A stretch of 64,000 bases of DNA, taken from NCBI RefSeq assembly GCF_003054555.1, contig NZ_CP026304.1, positions 4,588,001-4,652,000 on the forward strand. The letters are read 5' to 3'. The stretch's first letter is position 1, and every line of letters begins with the position of its first letter. This DNA is from Streptomyces lunaelactis. GTDB lineage: Bacteria; Actinomycetota; Actinomycetes; Streptomycetales; Streptomycetaceae. Below, in pieces: positions 7,391 to 15,987 of the stretch. The notes under the pieces were generated by a model that was not told the origin of the DNA, ran no database searches, and saw nothing but the letters and a program-made list of their open reading frames with translations. The position numbers were made by a program, and so were the translations under genes.

Positions 7391-7678
7391 ATGACGCAGC
7401 AGTACCTCATCGGCGAGACATCGGTACTCCTTGCGCAGTTGCAGGGTGCAGCCACCGATCAGACGCATTTGCGCGAGGCCGCGCGGCTGCGCCACGAAGC
7501 CGAGGCTACGCCGCCTCCGGCACTTGGACCGGTACTGGTGCGCGCGATGGCGCTGACCGACGAGCTGTGCTGGGACTCCCTGGACCGGGGCGATGTCGCG
7601 GCGTTTGTCCACCAGTGCGCCTGCGGGGCCGAACTGCGCGAATTCTGCGTCTGCGCCGGGCTGCTCGCGGACGGTTAG
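7391..7678 (+). CDS. Conserved hypothetical protein upstream of acs
   Basis: A 95-residue mostly helical protein (MTQQYLIGETSVLLAQLQ..., LRHEAEATPPPALGPVLVRA, LCWDSLDRGDVAAFVHQCA, EFCVCAGLL). It has five cysteines, four of them clustered in the last 30 residues. I do not recognise a family. ATG 7391 is used; a GTG at 7367 in the same frame is an alternative. It lies 52 bases before the acetyl-CoA synthetase gene in the same direction and may share its promoter. Confidence 0.55.
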   Translation: MTQQYLIGETSVLLAQLQGAATDQTHLREAARLRHEAEATPPPALGPVLVRAMALTDELCWDSLDRGDVAAFVHQCACGAELREFCVCAGLLADG

Positions 7679-7730
7679 CGGCCGGGACGGCGCCCCGCCG
7701 CCGCGGCCATTCCAGTGGGAGGTCGAACCC

Positions 7731-9845
7731 ATGGCAGCAGAACCACAGCCGCAGCTCTCCGAGGCACAGATCGCCGTCCACTGGCGCGAAGAGGATTACT
7801 ACCGGCCGTCGGCCAAGTTCGTCGCCCAGGCGAACGCGGGCGACCCGGCCATCATCGAGCGGTTCGGCGAGGAGCACTTCCCCGAGTGCTTCAGGGAGTA
7901 CGCCGACCTGCTCACCTGGGACACGTACTGGCACACAACGCTGGAATCCAGCCGACCGCCGTTCTGGAAGTGGTTCGTCGGCGGCCGCCTGAACGGCTGC
8001 TACAACTGCGTCGACCGGCACCTGGCCACCAGCCGGAACAAGGCCGCCTTCATCTGTGTGCCCGAGCCAGAGGAGCAGGACACCCGGGCGATCACCTACC
8101 AGGAGCTGTACAGGCGGGTCAACGAATTCGCCGCCCTCCTGCGCGGCTTCGGCGGCGTGGACACCGGCGACCGGGTCACCTTCCACCTGCCGATGGTCCC
8201 GGAGCTGCCGGTCTCCATGCTGGCCTGCGCCCGGCTGGGCGCCATCCACTCCGAGGTGTTCGGCGGGTTCAGCGGCACGGCCTGCGGCGACCGGATCGCC
8301 GACTCCGGCAGCCGGGTCCTGGTGACCATGGACGGCTACTACCGCGGCGGCACCCTGGTCGACCACAAGGCCAAGGCGGACGAGGCGGTGGCAGCCGCCC
8401 GCAAGCTCGGCCAGGAGGTCGACAAGGTGCTGGTCTGGCGTCGCCACCCCGGCCAGTACGCGTCGAAGAGCCCCATGGTCGAAGGCCGCGACTTCTTCGT
8501 CGACGAGATCCTGGCCGACTACGGCGGCCACAGCATCGAGCCCGTCTCGATGCCCGCCGAGGCGCCGCTGTTCCTGATGTACACCAGCGGCACCACCGGC
8601 CGCCCCAAGGGCTGCCAGCACTCCACCGGCGGCTACCTCGCCTACGTCGCCGGCACTTCGAAGTACTACCAGGACATCCACCCCGAGGACACCTACTGGT
8701 GCGCCGCCGACATCGGATGGATCACCGGGCACTCGTACATCGTCTACGGCCCGCTGCTGCTCGGCACGACCAGCGTGCTGTACGAGGGCGTGCCCACCTA
8801 CCCGGACGCCGGCCGCTGCTGGCGCATCGCCGAACGGCTCGGGGTGAACATCTTCCACACCGCACCCACCACCATCCGGATGCTGCGCAAGGTCGGCCCG
8901 CACGAGCCCTCGAGGTACGACTACCACCTCAAGCACATGACCACGGTGGGCGAACCCATCGAGCCGGAGGTGTGGCGCTGGTACCACGACGAGGTCGGCA
9001 AGGGCGAGGCAGCCGTCGTCGACACCTGGTGGATGACCGAGACCGGCGGCTTCCTCGGCAGCACGCTGCCCGCCCTGCAGCCGATGAAGCCCGGCAGCTG
9101 CGGCCCGGGGGTGCTGGGGATCTATCCGGTGATCTACGACGAGGACGGCAACGTCGTCGAGGGCGGCAGCGGCAAGGCCGGCAACATCTGCATCCGCAAC
9201 CCGTGGCCCGGCGTCCTGCAGACCGTCTGGGGCCAGCCCGACCGTTTCGTGGACATCTACTACCGCCGCTACTGCAAGGACCCGGACAGCACGGACTGGC
9301 GCGACTGGCCGTTCCTGTGCGGGGACGGCGCCGTCCAGGCGGCCGACGGCTACTTCCGGATCCTCGGCCGGATCGACGACGTGATCAACGTCGCCGGCCA
9401 CCGGCTCGGCACCAAGGAGCTCGAATCGGCGACCCTCACCGTCGAGGAGGTGGCCGAGGCCGCCGCCGTCCCGGTGATGGACGAACTGCGTGGCCGGGCC
9501 GTGGAGATGTACGTCGCCCTCAACCCCGGCCTCGCCTCCAGCCCGGAGATCGAACAGAAGGTGGCCGCCGCCATCGAGCGGGAGATCGGGAAGATCGCCC
9601 GGCCGCGGAACGTGTGGATCGTCCCCGACATGCCCAAGACCCGCTCGGGGAAGATCATGCGCCGGGTGATCGCCGGGATCTCTAATTTCGCCGACGTCGG
9701 CGACGTCACCACCCTGGCCAACCCCGAGATCGTCGACGACATCCGCCACCACGTCCAAAGCGCGAAACTCGCCCGTGGCGACGCTCCCCGCGAACTCTCA
9801 CCGCAGCAGGCCCAGGAGATCCGGGACTTCGGCAAGGCCGAATAG
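7731..9845 (+). CDS. acs: Acetyl-CoA synthetase (AMP-forming acyl-CoA ligase)
   Basis: A 704-residue enzyme of the ANL superfamily from ATG 7731 behind GTGGGAGG. It shows the P-loop-like YTSGTTGRPKG at about residue 283, the DIGWITGHSYIVYGPL segment typical of Acs, DTWWMTETGG (the aromatic motif that shapes the acetyl pocket) and GHRLGTKELE. The C-terminal PKTRSGKIMRR contains the catalytic lysine that is usually controlled by acetylation. It activates acetate (perhaps propionate) to acyl-CoA through an acyl-adenylate in the cytosol. It is about 50 residues longer than typical Acs, mainly in the insert around DPDSTDWRDWPFLCGDG. No lysine acetyltransferase gene is adjacent. Confidence 0.93.
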   Translation: MAAEPQPQLSEAQIAVHWREEDYYRPSAKFVAQANAGDPAIIERFGEEHFPECFREYADLLTWDTYWHTTLESSRPPFWKWFVGGRLNGCYNCVDRHLATSRNKAAFICVPEPEEQDTRAITYQELYRRVNEFAALLRGFGGVDTGDRVTFHLPMVPELPVSMLACARLGAIHSEVFGGFSGTACGDRIADSGSRVLVTMDGYYRGGTLVDHKAKADEAVAAARKLGQEVDKVLVWRRHPGQYASKSPMVEGRDFFVDEILADYGGHSIEPVSMPAEAPLFLMYTSGTTGRPKGCQHSTGGYLAYVAGTSKYYQDIHPEDTYWCAADIGWITGHSYIVYGPLLLGTTSVLYEGVPTYPDAGRCWRIAERLGVNIFHTAPTTIRMLRKVGPHEPSRYDYHLKHMTTVGEPIEPEVWRWYHDEVGKGEAAVVDTWWMTETGGFLGSTLPALQPMKPGSCGPGVLGIYPVIYDEDGNVVEGGSGKAGNICIRNPWPGVLQTVWGQPDRFVDIYYRRYCKDPDSTDWRDWPFLCGDGAVQAADGYFRILGRIDDVINVAGHRLGTKELESATLTVEEVAEAAAVPVMDELRGRAVEMYVALNPGLASSPEIEQKVAAAIEREIGKIARPRNVWIVPDMPKTRSGKIMRRVIAGISNFADVGDVTTLANPEIVDDIRHHVQSAKLARGDAPRELSPQQAQEIRDFGKAE

Positions 9846-10023
9846 CAGCACCTGAAGAACGTCACCGGTGGTCCCACGGGGGCCGGGCGATGGCCGGTCG
9901 TACGTCCCCAAGGATGCAAGCTGTTCCTTAACCTCCGGTGTCGAAATGTGCTTCGAACTAGTCCGCTCACCTGGGCAATTCCCGTCGGATCGACCCTGAC
10001 GGGGCCCTGCAGTTCGCCTGCTT

Positions 10024-10239
10024 TCAGCCGGCCTGCAGGACATCGACGCCGGAGTCGAGGTTGGCTGCCTGGTCGGCCCAGTGTTCAGCGTCGCGGCGCT
10101 CGCCACGGCCCAGATGTAGCAGGTAGAGGCAGTAGGCGGCGGTGGGGTTTCCGGCGCCCGCTGCGAACTGCCACCAGAACTGGGCAGCCTCACGGCAACC
10201 GGCCAGGTTGAGCGCATCCGCCACGCCACGACGTACACC
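10024..10239 (-). pseudogene. Fragment of a Streptomyces TPR/helical-repeat regulator C terminus
   Basis: On the reverse strand the reading frame encodes AAQFWWQFAAGAGNPTAAYC, LYLLHLGRGERRDAEHWADQ and AANL, a helical-repeat pattern common in the C-terminal part of large Streptomyces regulators. It is only about 70 residues long, has no start of its own, and runs directly on from the NmrA-like remnant. It looks like the tail of another gene joined to the NmrA remnant by a deletion. Confidence 0.5.
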
Positions 10240-11077
10240 TATCGCCACACTCCCAGTCCGGCCCTGCGCGCGGCCGTGAAGCGTCTGACCGTCGGCGAAG
10301 ACGAATTCGGAGGTGTTCTTCAGCCCGATCCTCACCTGGCCGACCAGATCGAAGAACTCGGCAAAGTCCCCGCTCTCCGCACGGACAGCCTCGACCGGTA
10401 TGTGGACGCAGGGGATGTGACGGCCCGTTGCCCGGGTGAGGACCGCGGCCGTCTGGGAGGGTGTGAGGGCATCTCCGGCGATCGCGACGGGCCTTGCCCA
10501 GATACTGCGTCGGGTCGCCGAACGCGAGCGCGACGAAGGTGCCGATGTCCTCCACCGCGATCAGCTGCTCGGCCACGTCCGGGGCGAACGCGGTCGCCAA
10601 CTGCCCGGTTTGGAGGCCGAAGGCCGGGTCCGCGACGTTCTCCATGAACGAGGCCGGCCGCAGGATCGTCGCCGGGATGCCGATCGCGCGGATACGCTCT
10701 TCGATCTCCCACTTGCTCTCGAAGGCGCGGACCCCGGCGCTGCGTTCGGCGCCCGCGACCGACGTGTAGACCAGGTGCTCCACTCCTCCGGCCAGCGCCG
10801 CATCTGTCACGCTCCTGCCCCGCCGGACCTCATCCTCGAAGCCGACCGGTTGCACCCCGAGCCCGCCCTGCTGCACGCTGAAGACGCCGTAAGCACCCTT
10901 GACGGCGGCATCGAGTGACGCCCTGTCGTCCAGGTCACCCGTCACGATCTCGGCGCCGGCCGAGGCGAGTGCGTGGGCGGCCCGGCCGACAGGATCGATC
11001 ACCGCGGCGTGATGGGTCAAGCCATGGGTGTCGACTCCGTCGGCGATCTCCGGGCCATCGTGCGTCATGCTGGTCAT
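10240..11077 (-). pseudogene. NmrA-like NAD(P)-binding protein, degraded
   Basis: From ATG 11077 the frame encodes the middle of an NmrA-type protein (AGAEIVTGDLDDRASLDAAV, KGAYGVFSVQ, VYTSVAGAERSAGVRAFESK, IPATILRPASFMEN, LIAVEDIGTFVALAFGDP). Three lesions are visible. First, the N terminus lacks the glycine-rich nucleotide-binding loop: the first strand and GxxGxxG are replaced by an unrelated 30 residues. Second, near 10485-10495 the frame shifts. Dropping one base restores VAIAGDALTPSQTAAVLTR and a normal C-terminal run to about 10273. Third, the end is joined to a TPR-like fragment. It is therefore unlikely to make a working enzyme unless the frameshift is a sequencing error. Confidence 0.75.
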
Positions 11078-11304
11078 GTCCGTCCTTGCCGCTTGTCCGA
11101 GCCGAGGGCGGCACGCGCCGGTCGGGCGGGTGGACAAGACAGTGACGGGGCTTCTGGACCAAGCTCCTATGAAGTCACAAACGCCCGTCCGGCCGCGTGC
11201 ATAGCGACACCTGGCGAGCCGACAAATCCCAAACAGGACAGTCGAGACGTCAGTCAGTGGGTGGGTCAGACCCGCCAGTGGCATCACCACGAACATCATC
11301 ACTG

Positions 11305-11724
11305 TCAGTGGGTGAAGGCGGCGCCGATGGCGTGGCTGTCCTCGTACATGCGGTAGTTGCGGATCTTTCCGTCGGCCACGGTGAAGTGCAGTGCGAAGTG
11401 GTTCGTGAAGGTCTTGCCAGTGGCCAGGACGCCGAAGCGGTTGTGGCCGATGACGATGGCTTCCGCGCCCTCGACCACGGTCGTGTGGATGACGTACTCC
11501 TGTGGGGGCGTCAGTACCGCGGGGAACGTCGCGAAGAAGGCGGCGATCTCGTCCCTCGAGTTGCGCGAACCGGCCCAGGGCACGTTGTCGGCTCCTCCGA
11601 CGTGGAAGGACACGTCACCGGCGAACAGGTCGAGAACACCGTTCATATCGCCGGAACCGAACCGCGCGAAGAAGGTGTCGACGACCTCGCGGGTCGCGGT
11701 CGAGGCGTCGGTGGTGCTGCTCAT
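11305..11724 (-). CDS. SnoaL-like / NTF2-fold protein
   Basis: A 139-residue protein with the NTF2-fold order: N-terminal helix REVVDTFFARFGSGDMNGVLDLFA, then DVSFHVGGADNVPWAGSRNS, a helix DEIAAFFATFPAVL and strands EAIVIGHNRFGVLATGKTF, HFALHFTVADGKIRNYRMYED. This order matches the ketosteroid-isomerase/SnoaL group used as small isomerases, cyclases or stress proteins. The active-site acid cannot be assigned. It is followed leftward by the NmrA remnant and preceded by a quinone-oxidoreductase-type gene on the same strand; these combinations are common in small oxidative-stress loci. Confidence 0.8.
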   Translation of the reverse strand: MSSTTDASTATREVVDTFFARFGSGDMNGVLDLFAGDVSFHVGGADNVPWAGSRNSRDEIAAFFATFPAVLTPPQEYVIHTTVVEGAEAIVIGHNRFGVLATGKTFTNHFALHFTVADGKIRNYRMYEDSHAIGAAFTH

Positions 11725-11814
11725 GGCGGGTAATCCGTTCTCTGCGTTGCGATGCGTTGCGATGGGATGCGTTCGATAAAGATGAAGGCGAACGGGCGAT
11801 GGCGGGACTCGGCG

Positions 11815-12777
11815 TCACGCCACGGTCAGGACGATCTTTCCTGTGGTGCGACCGGTTTCTCCGAGCGCGTGGGCCCTGGCCACGTCCTCCAGGGGAAGCA
11901 CCGCCTCGACTTCGACCTTCAGCCGGCCGCTGTCGACCAGGGACGCGATCTGACGCAGTCCGGCCTGGTCGGGCTCGACGAGCAGGAACACGGCGCGCAC
12001 TCCGGCCGCTCGGGCCTGTTCGGCGGGGAACGTCGCGTCCAGCGGCAGGATCGAGACCAGCGTGCCGCCGGGCCGCAGGGTGCGCAGGGAGCGGGCCCAG
12101 TAGGCGCCGCCGATGGTGTCGAGGACGATGTCGACGTCGCGCACGACCTCCGCGAAGTCCTGGCGGGTGTAGTCGACGAGTTCGTCGGTTCCGAGACCGC
12201 GCAGGAACGCGTGCTTGGCCTCGCGCGCGGTGCCGATGACGTGCGCGCCGCGTGACTTCGCGATCTGCACAGCGAGATGGCCGACCCCGCCGGCTGCGGC
12301 GTGGATCAGTACGCACTGGCCGGGCTGGATGTCGGCGGTGTCGACCAGGGCCTGCCAAGCGGTGAGGGCGGCCAGCGGAATGGCCGCCGCCTGGACGTGG
12401 TCCAGGTGTTCGGGGCGGTGGACGAAGTGCCGGGCCGGGGCAGTGACGTACTCGGCGTAGGCGCCGGCGGGGTGCGGGAACCGCGGCATCCCGAACACTT
12501 GATCACCGGGCTGGAAGACGGTGACGCCGAGCCCGACGGCCTCGACGACACCGGAGACGTCGAAACCCAGGGTGAACGGGGTCTTGGCCCCCGTGGAGAA
12601 CACGCCCCGGGACCGGGTCTTCCAGTCCGTCGGGTTGACTCCGGCCGCGTGGACGCGGACCAGGATCTCGGTCGGGCCGGGACTGGGCCTCTCGGTCTCG
12701 ACGACCTTGAGTACCTCCGGGCCACCGGGCCGGTCCTGGCTGATGGCCCGCATCTTCAAGGGCGCTTCGTGGGTCAT
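11815..12777 (-). CDS. Zinc-independent medium-chain dehydrogenase / quinone oxidoreductase family
   Basis: A 320-residue MDR protein from ATG 12777. It has the N-terminal GroES-like domain (GPTEILVRVHAAGVNPTDWKTR), LGFDVSGVVEAVGLGV and GDQVFGMPRFP. The NAD(P)H-binding AAAGGVGHLAVQIAKSRGAHV is followed by the C-terminal part GKIVLTVA. The catalytic zinc Cys/His set of alcohol dehydrogenases is absent (NPTDWK instead of CHTD), so it belongs with the quinone reductases/enone reductases. It probably reduces quinones or alpha,beta-unsaturated carbonyls with NADPH. The divergent GlxA-type regulator, 126 bases away, is a likely controller. Confidence 0.88.
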   Translation of the reverse strand: MTHEAPLKMRAISQDRPGGPEVLKVVETERPSPGPTEILVRVHAAGVNPTDWKTRSRGVFSTGAKTPFTLGFDVSGVVEAVGLGVTVFQPGDQVFGMPRFPHPAGAYAEYVTAPARHFVHRPEHLDHVQAAAIPLAALTAWQALVDTADIQPGQCVLIHAAAGGVGHLAVQIAKSRGAHVIGTAREAKHAFLRGLGTDELVDYTRQDFAEVVRDVDIVLDTIGGAYWARSLRTLRPGGTLVSILPLDATFPAEQARAAGVRAVFLLVEPDQAGLRQIASLVDSGRLKVEVEAVLPLEDVARAHALGETGRTTGKIVLTVA

Positions 12778-12903
12778 GGTGATGGCCTTCACAGGAGTGG
12801 GATCAGATGGTTCATGCCGGTTCATCTGGGCACAGTCCAAGGCTGCCGGGCACGGGAAGGCCCAGGTAGTGGCCCGATGGTCAACATCTGAAAGGATCGG
12901 GTC

Positions 12904-13881
12904 ATGCACCGCATCGGAGTTCTGGCCCTCGACGGGGTCGTACCCTTCGAACTGGGCATCCCCGCCCGTATCTTCGGAGCGGCCCGCGACCTGACGGGGA
13001 ACGCCCTCTACTCCGTGACCACCTGCAGCCTGGACGGCCGTCCGGTACGGGCAGAGGCCGACTACGAACTCTCCGTCGCACACGATGCGTCCGTGCTGGC
13101 CACCGTCGACACGGTGGTCATCCCGCCCTCCCACAGCCTGGGGCCGATCCGAGAGGAAGGCCGCCTCCCGGACAAGCTGCGGAAGGCTCTGGCCGCCGTG
13201 CGCCCCGGTACCCGGATGGTGGCGATCTGCACCGGCACCTACGTTCTGGCCGCCGCAGGTCTCCTCGATCACCGTCCGGCCACCACGCACTGGCGCGAGG
13301 CCGAGCGGCTGCAGCGGATGTTCACCCAGGTCCGAGTCGACCCCGACGTGCTGTTCGTCGACGACGGCGACGTCCTGACCTCGGCCGGCGTGGCCGCCGG
13401 CGTCGACCTGTGCCTTCACATCGTCCGACGCGACCACGGCAGCGAGGTCGCCAACGAAGTGGCGCGCGCCTGCGTCGTCCCGCCCTGGCGCGACGGCGGT
13501 CAGGCACAGTACATCCGGCGGCCCGTACCTGCCCCCACCGACAGCGGCACCGCCCCCACCCGGTCCTGGGTCCTGGAGCGGCTCGCCGAACCTGTAACGC
13601 TGGCCGACATGGCCGCCCACGCCAAGGTCAGCGTACGTACCTTCACCCGCCGCTTCCGTGACGAAGTCGGCGCGAGCCCCGGTCAGTGGCTCGTGCGGCA
13701 GCGGATCGAGCGGGCGCGGCACCTGCTGGAGACCACCGACTGGCCGATCGACACAGTGGCCGACCGCGCGGGCCTCGGCAGCGGAACCTCGCTGCGCCAG
13801 CACCTCCACGCCGCCATCGGCGTCGCTCCCCAGGCATACCGCCGCACGTTCCGCGCCGTGGGCCCGGACGTCCGACCGTAG
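12904..13881 (+). CDS. GlxA-family transcriptional regulator (DJ-1/PfpI + AraC)
   Basis: A 325-residue regulator. Residues 1-185 form a DJ-1/PfpI-like domain (IGVLALDGVVPFELGIPARI, then MVAICTGTYVLAAAGLLDHR with the elbow cysteine in AICTG). Residues 215-320 are an AraC DNA-binding domain (VTLADMAAHAKVSVRTFTRR and ARHLLETTDWPIDTVADRAG). Such proteins usually activate a neighbouring metabolic or stress gene. The divergent layout with the MDR oxidoreductase at 11815-12777 points to that gene as target. The operator cannot be fixed by eye. Confidence 0.9.
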   Translation: MHRIGVLALDGVVPFELGIPARIFGAARDLTGNALYSVTTCSLDGRPVRAEADYELSVAHDASVLATVDTVVIPPSHSLGPIREEGRLPDKLRKALAAVRPGTRMVAICTGTYVLAAAGLLDHRPATTHWREAERLQRMFTQVRVDPDVLFVDDGDVLTSAGVAAGVDLCLHIVRRDHGSEVANEVARACVVPPWRDGGQAQYIRRPVPAPTDSGTAPTRSWVLERLAEPVTLADMAAHAKVSVRTFTRRFRDEVGASPGQWLVRQRIERARHLLETTDWPIDTVADRAGLGSGTSLRQHLHAAIGVAPQAYRRTFRAVGPDVRP

Positions 13882-14118
13882 GGGTTACCCGCTCCCACGT
13901 GCCGTCGATCGCCTATGCGCGTGAGTCAGCGACACATCCGATCAACGATCCGATGGTCCAAGCGAATCGGCCTGCCCGTACGGGGGCCCGTCGATCGGCT
14001 GCTGAGCATCTGTGCACTTAGGCTGGGGTGGCACAAGACAGCAGCCCGCACAGCACGGGGGCGCGGGTGTGGCGCAGGTCAATCCCGGCAAGAGCCGTTA
14101 GAGGTCTAGACAATAAAC

Positions 14119-14144
14119 AAGCCCCAGGTCGCTGGCCTGGGGCT
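14119..14144. terminator. Hairpin terminator next to attL
   Basis: Arms AGCCCCAGG and CCTGGGGCT followed by TTTT, 6 bases before the att repeat. The same order (GGTCTAGACAA, hairpin, att) occurs after the integrase at the right end, so this piece may be left from an earlier element. Confidence 0.65.
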
Positions 14145-14150
14145 TTTCTA

Positions 14151-14194
14151 TGGAGCGGGTGACGGGAATCGAACCCGCGCTCTGAGCTTGGGAA
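14151..14194. repeat. attL: 44-bp direct repeat of the tRNA-Gly 3' end
   Basis: Identical over 44 bases to 29812-29855, which lies inside the intact tRNA-Gly gene. It covers the tRNA sequence from the anticodon loop to the CCA end but lacks the 5' half, so this copy is not a tRNA gene. Together with the integrase at the other end it marks the left boundary of an integrated element. Confidence 0.93.
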
Positions 14195-14395
14195 TCCTGA
14201 GAATGATGTTGCTAAGAAGTGGGCCTGACCTGCACAGACGCCCTCAGGTGATGGTGAATTCAGGCGCCCGGGCTCGCCGACGTTGACCGTGGTTGACCGC
14301 GGTGAGTGGTGCTTAAGTGGTGCGGAGTGGAGCGGCACTTTGAGAAGGAAGTCGCCTCCGGCTCCTACGACTTCCAGGGTCGGCTTCGCCGACGG

Positions 14396-14421
14396 GCTGC
14401 AACATGCGCGCGTGTTGCAGC
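14396..14421. repeat. Inverted repeat at the element's left end
   Basis: Arms GCTGCAACA (14396-14404) and TGTTGCAGC (14413-14421), perfect, with an 8-base GC-rich loop. It lies just before GGACAG module A and downstream of the frameshifted lipoprotein gene, where it could act as a terminator. Confidence 0.45.
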
Positions 14422-14430
14422 CGTCTGTGA

Positions 14431-14482
14431 CCGGACAGCCCGGACAGTGCCCCTTTCCGCTGTCCGGCTCGTTTCTCCAGGT
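14431..14482. repeat. GGACAG repeat module A (partial)
   Basis: Contains GGACAG at 14433 and 14442, CTGTCC at 14460, then TTTCTCCAGGTCAG. It is the first half of the module found complete at 15010-15113, 17650-17758 and, inverted, at 28242-28330. Confidence 0.7.
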
Positions 14483-14494
14483 CAGAGCAGCAGG

Positions 14495-14951
14495 TCAGGT
14501 CAAGCAGCCGTCGTTCAGCCACTTTCCGCTCTCCCGAGTCCAGCGCTCGTCTGTGATGTCACGGTTGGGGAGGCCCACCGTGTAGGAGACGCGCGCTTCA
14601 CCGCTCGACATCTGGTCGACGGCGAAGGTCTTCACAGAGAGATGTCCGAAGTCTTCTGCGTAGCCTTCCACGATGTTGCTGAACAGGCGCTTGTCGGCAA
14701 TTGCCCCGCAGCGCTCCGACAGCAACCCGCGCGCAGTCTTTGCGTCTGGCTGGTAGAGGGCGGTGACGTAAGGAGCGGACGGCCTTCTCGAGTGCGATGG
14801 CGTTGCTTGCCTTGTCCTGACTCTCCAGCGGCTGGCTGGCGCTGGGGCTGGCCGTAGCGGCGGCCTTCTCCGTTCCGCCTCCTGTTGTACAAGCGGCGAG
14901 CGCCAGAATCGCAGTGACAACGAGGGTGGTACTTGTGGTGCGGGTGTGCAT
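14495..14951 (-). pseudogene. Frameshifted secreted lipoprotein
   Basis: ATG 14951 follows an AGGGGGG site. The first 60 codons encode a lipoprotein signal (TTLVVTAILALAACTTGGG with the lipobox LAAC) and a Ser/Ala/Thr linker up to ALEKAVRS. The continuation is in another frame: YVTALYQPDAKTARGLLSER, then YAEDFGHLSVKTFAVDQM, VSYTVGLPNRDITDERWTRE and SGKWLNDGCL. Removing one base in the CTCCTTACG stretch joins both halves into a protein of about 150 residues. It resembles small Streptomyces lipoproteins carried as cargo on mobile elements; no function is known. It is either a pseudogene or a sequencing artefact. Confidence 0.65.
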
Positions 14952-15009
14952 TGCCCCCCTGGGCTGTTCAGTACGTGATCGGGCAGCATGCCACGCCCCC
15001 GGCGGGTCG

Positions 15010-15113
15010 CGACAACCTGGTGCGCTTCGTAACCGGACAGCCCGGACAGCGCCCATTTTTCAGCTGTCCGGTCCGTTTCTCCAGGTCAGCGCCTTAACCG
15101 GACAGTCGGACAG
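15010..15113. repeat. GGACAG repeat module B
   Basis: GGACAG at 15035, 15044, 15100 and 15108, and CTGTCC at 15064, with GTTTCTCCAGGTCAGCGCC between. It is nearly identical to module C (17650-17758), including about 20 bases of flank on the left. Its right end is joined abruptly to the direct repeat at 15113-15162. Confidence 0.8.
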
Positions 15114-15162
15114 CATCGTTGCAGGTCATCGACTCGCTAGCCCTGTTAAGTCAGTGGCATTG
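15113..15162. repeat. 50-bp direct repeat, left copy
   Basis: Identical over 50 bases to 16521-16570. In the right copy the same bases run on from coding sequence for FAGFQGMPIAAS; here they are joined to GGACAG module B. It is a footprint of recombination. Confidence 0.9.
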
Positions 15163-15388
15163 CACCTAGACCCGACCACGCCCCGGACACGCTATCCAAG
15201 GGTGTCCCAGCCGCGATCGGCATGCCCTGAAAGCCCGCAAAGTCACCGGCATTGAGGCTAAGGGCTGCACCCACAGCTGCCGAGCTGGCGATCAGCCACT
15301 TTGCGGCGTCGCGAATCCTGTCGTTCGCGGCTTGCAGAGCGCCTTCTTCGCTGGACTTTTTGTCATTTTGACTCGCTTCTGCGGGCAT
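15146..15388 (-). CDS. Small membrane protein, C terminus rearranged
   Basis: An 80-residue protein whose start overlaps the stop of the PRC-barrel gene (TGATG), so the two are coupled. The N-terminal part (SSEEGALQAANDRIRDAAKW, LIASSAAVGAALSLNAG) has a charged helix and one membrane segment, similar in layout to small Streptomyces membrane proteins that begin DRIRDAAKWL. The last 30 residues, from FAGFQGMPIAA on, lie in an inverted 33-bp repeat of 16489-16521 and in novel sequence. The original C terminus has therefore been replaced. It may be non-functional. Confidence 0.5.
   Translation of the reverse strand: MPAEASQNDKKSSEEGALQAANDRIRDAAKWLIASSAAVGAALSLNAGDFAGFQGMPIAAGTPLDSVSGAWSGLGAMPLT
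15211..15243. repeat. 33-bp inverted repeat, left copy
   Basis: Exact reverse complement of 16489-16521. Both copies encode FAGFQGMPIAA in the frame of a local open reading frame, on opposite strands. With the 50-bp direct repeat it shows that the segment between was inverted or copied. Confidence 0.85.
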
Positions 15389-15897
15389 CAGACTTCATCC
15401 TCATCGGCGTATCCCGGCCGGATGGGAAGGCGGGGAGGGAGGTTATCGACATCAAGGTCTTCTTCCACATAACTTGGCCTTAGAAGAACCCGTGGAGGAA
15501 GGTTCAAAATGCCGATTGGGAGGGCATTGTCTTCCGTGCGACTGCCTCTCCTCCCTTGCGCACGGTGCCGGTCCGCGATGGCCAGTCCCGACTCGCTGTA
15601 GTGTTGGATGACAGATTTCGTTTCACCGGTAGTAAGGACAGTTCCTGGAGGAACTCTCGGGCCCTTGGCAATCCTTTGAACTGTGTACGGCAGCTGAATC
15701 TCGTCATCGGTGAATTCAGCTTTCACGGCAGGAACAATGAGCTCCTCGTCCTCGTCCTCTAGGTCGAGGCGAACCTGCAAAATACCTGCTATGTCGCTCT
15801 CATAGAGTGCATGAATGGCTGACAACTTCCCAATAACTTTGCCTTCTTTTGACCTGACACTGAGATCTCGATTCGCTCGAATTCTCGAAATTCTCAC
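15388..15897 (-). CDS. PRC-barrel-like protein
   Basis: A 169-residue protein beginning MRISRIRANRDLSVRSKEGK, then VIGKLSAIHALYESDIAGIL and VRLDLEDEDEELIVPAVKAE. These fit a PRC-barrel-type beta domain. The second half is proline- and charge-rich (GILNLPPRVLLRPSY, LPPRLPIRPGY repeated). Base composition is markedly lower in GC than the neighbours, with A/T-rich third positions, suggesting a different origin. No role is known; it may act with the small membrane protein that its stop codon overlaps. No ribosome site is obvious (the sequence CAAGGTCACC lies upstream on the complementary side), but ATG 15897 is the only long start. Confidence 0.65.
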   Translation of the reverse strand: MRISRIRANRDLSVRSKEGKVIGKLSAIHALYESDIAGILQVRLDLEDEDEELIVPAVKAEFTDDEIQLPYTVQRIAKGPRVPPGTVLTTGETKSVIQHYSESGLAIADRHRAQGRRGSRTEDNALPIGILNLPPRVLLRPSYVEEDLDVDNLPPRLPIRPGYADEDEV

Positions 15898-15987
15898 AAG
15901 GTCACCCCTGCTGTGTGGATTTAGTCATGTCGATTCATGATGGATCGGATCACAGGACGGCGCAGCATAGGTTCGGCAGAACAGGTG

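Noticed and set aside
14151..14194. A second tRNA-Gly gene at the left end
   Set aside because: Only the 3' half (anticodon loop to CCA) is present; the bases to the right do not restore the acceptor or D-arm, so it is an att repeat.
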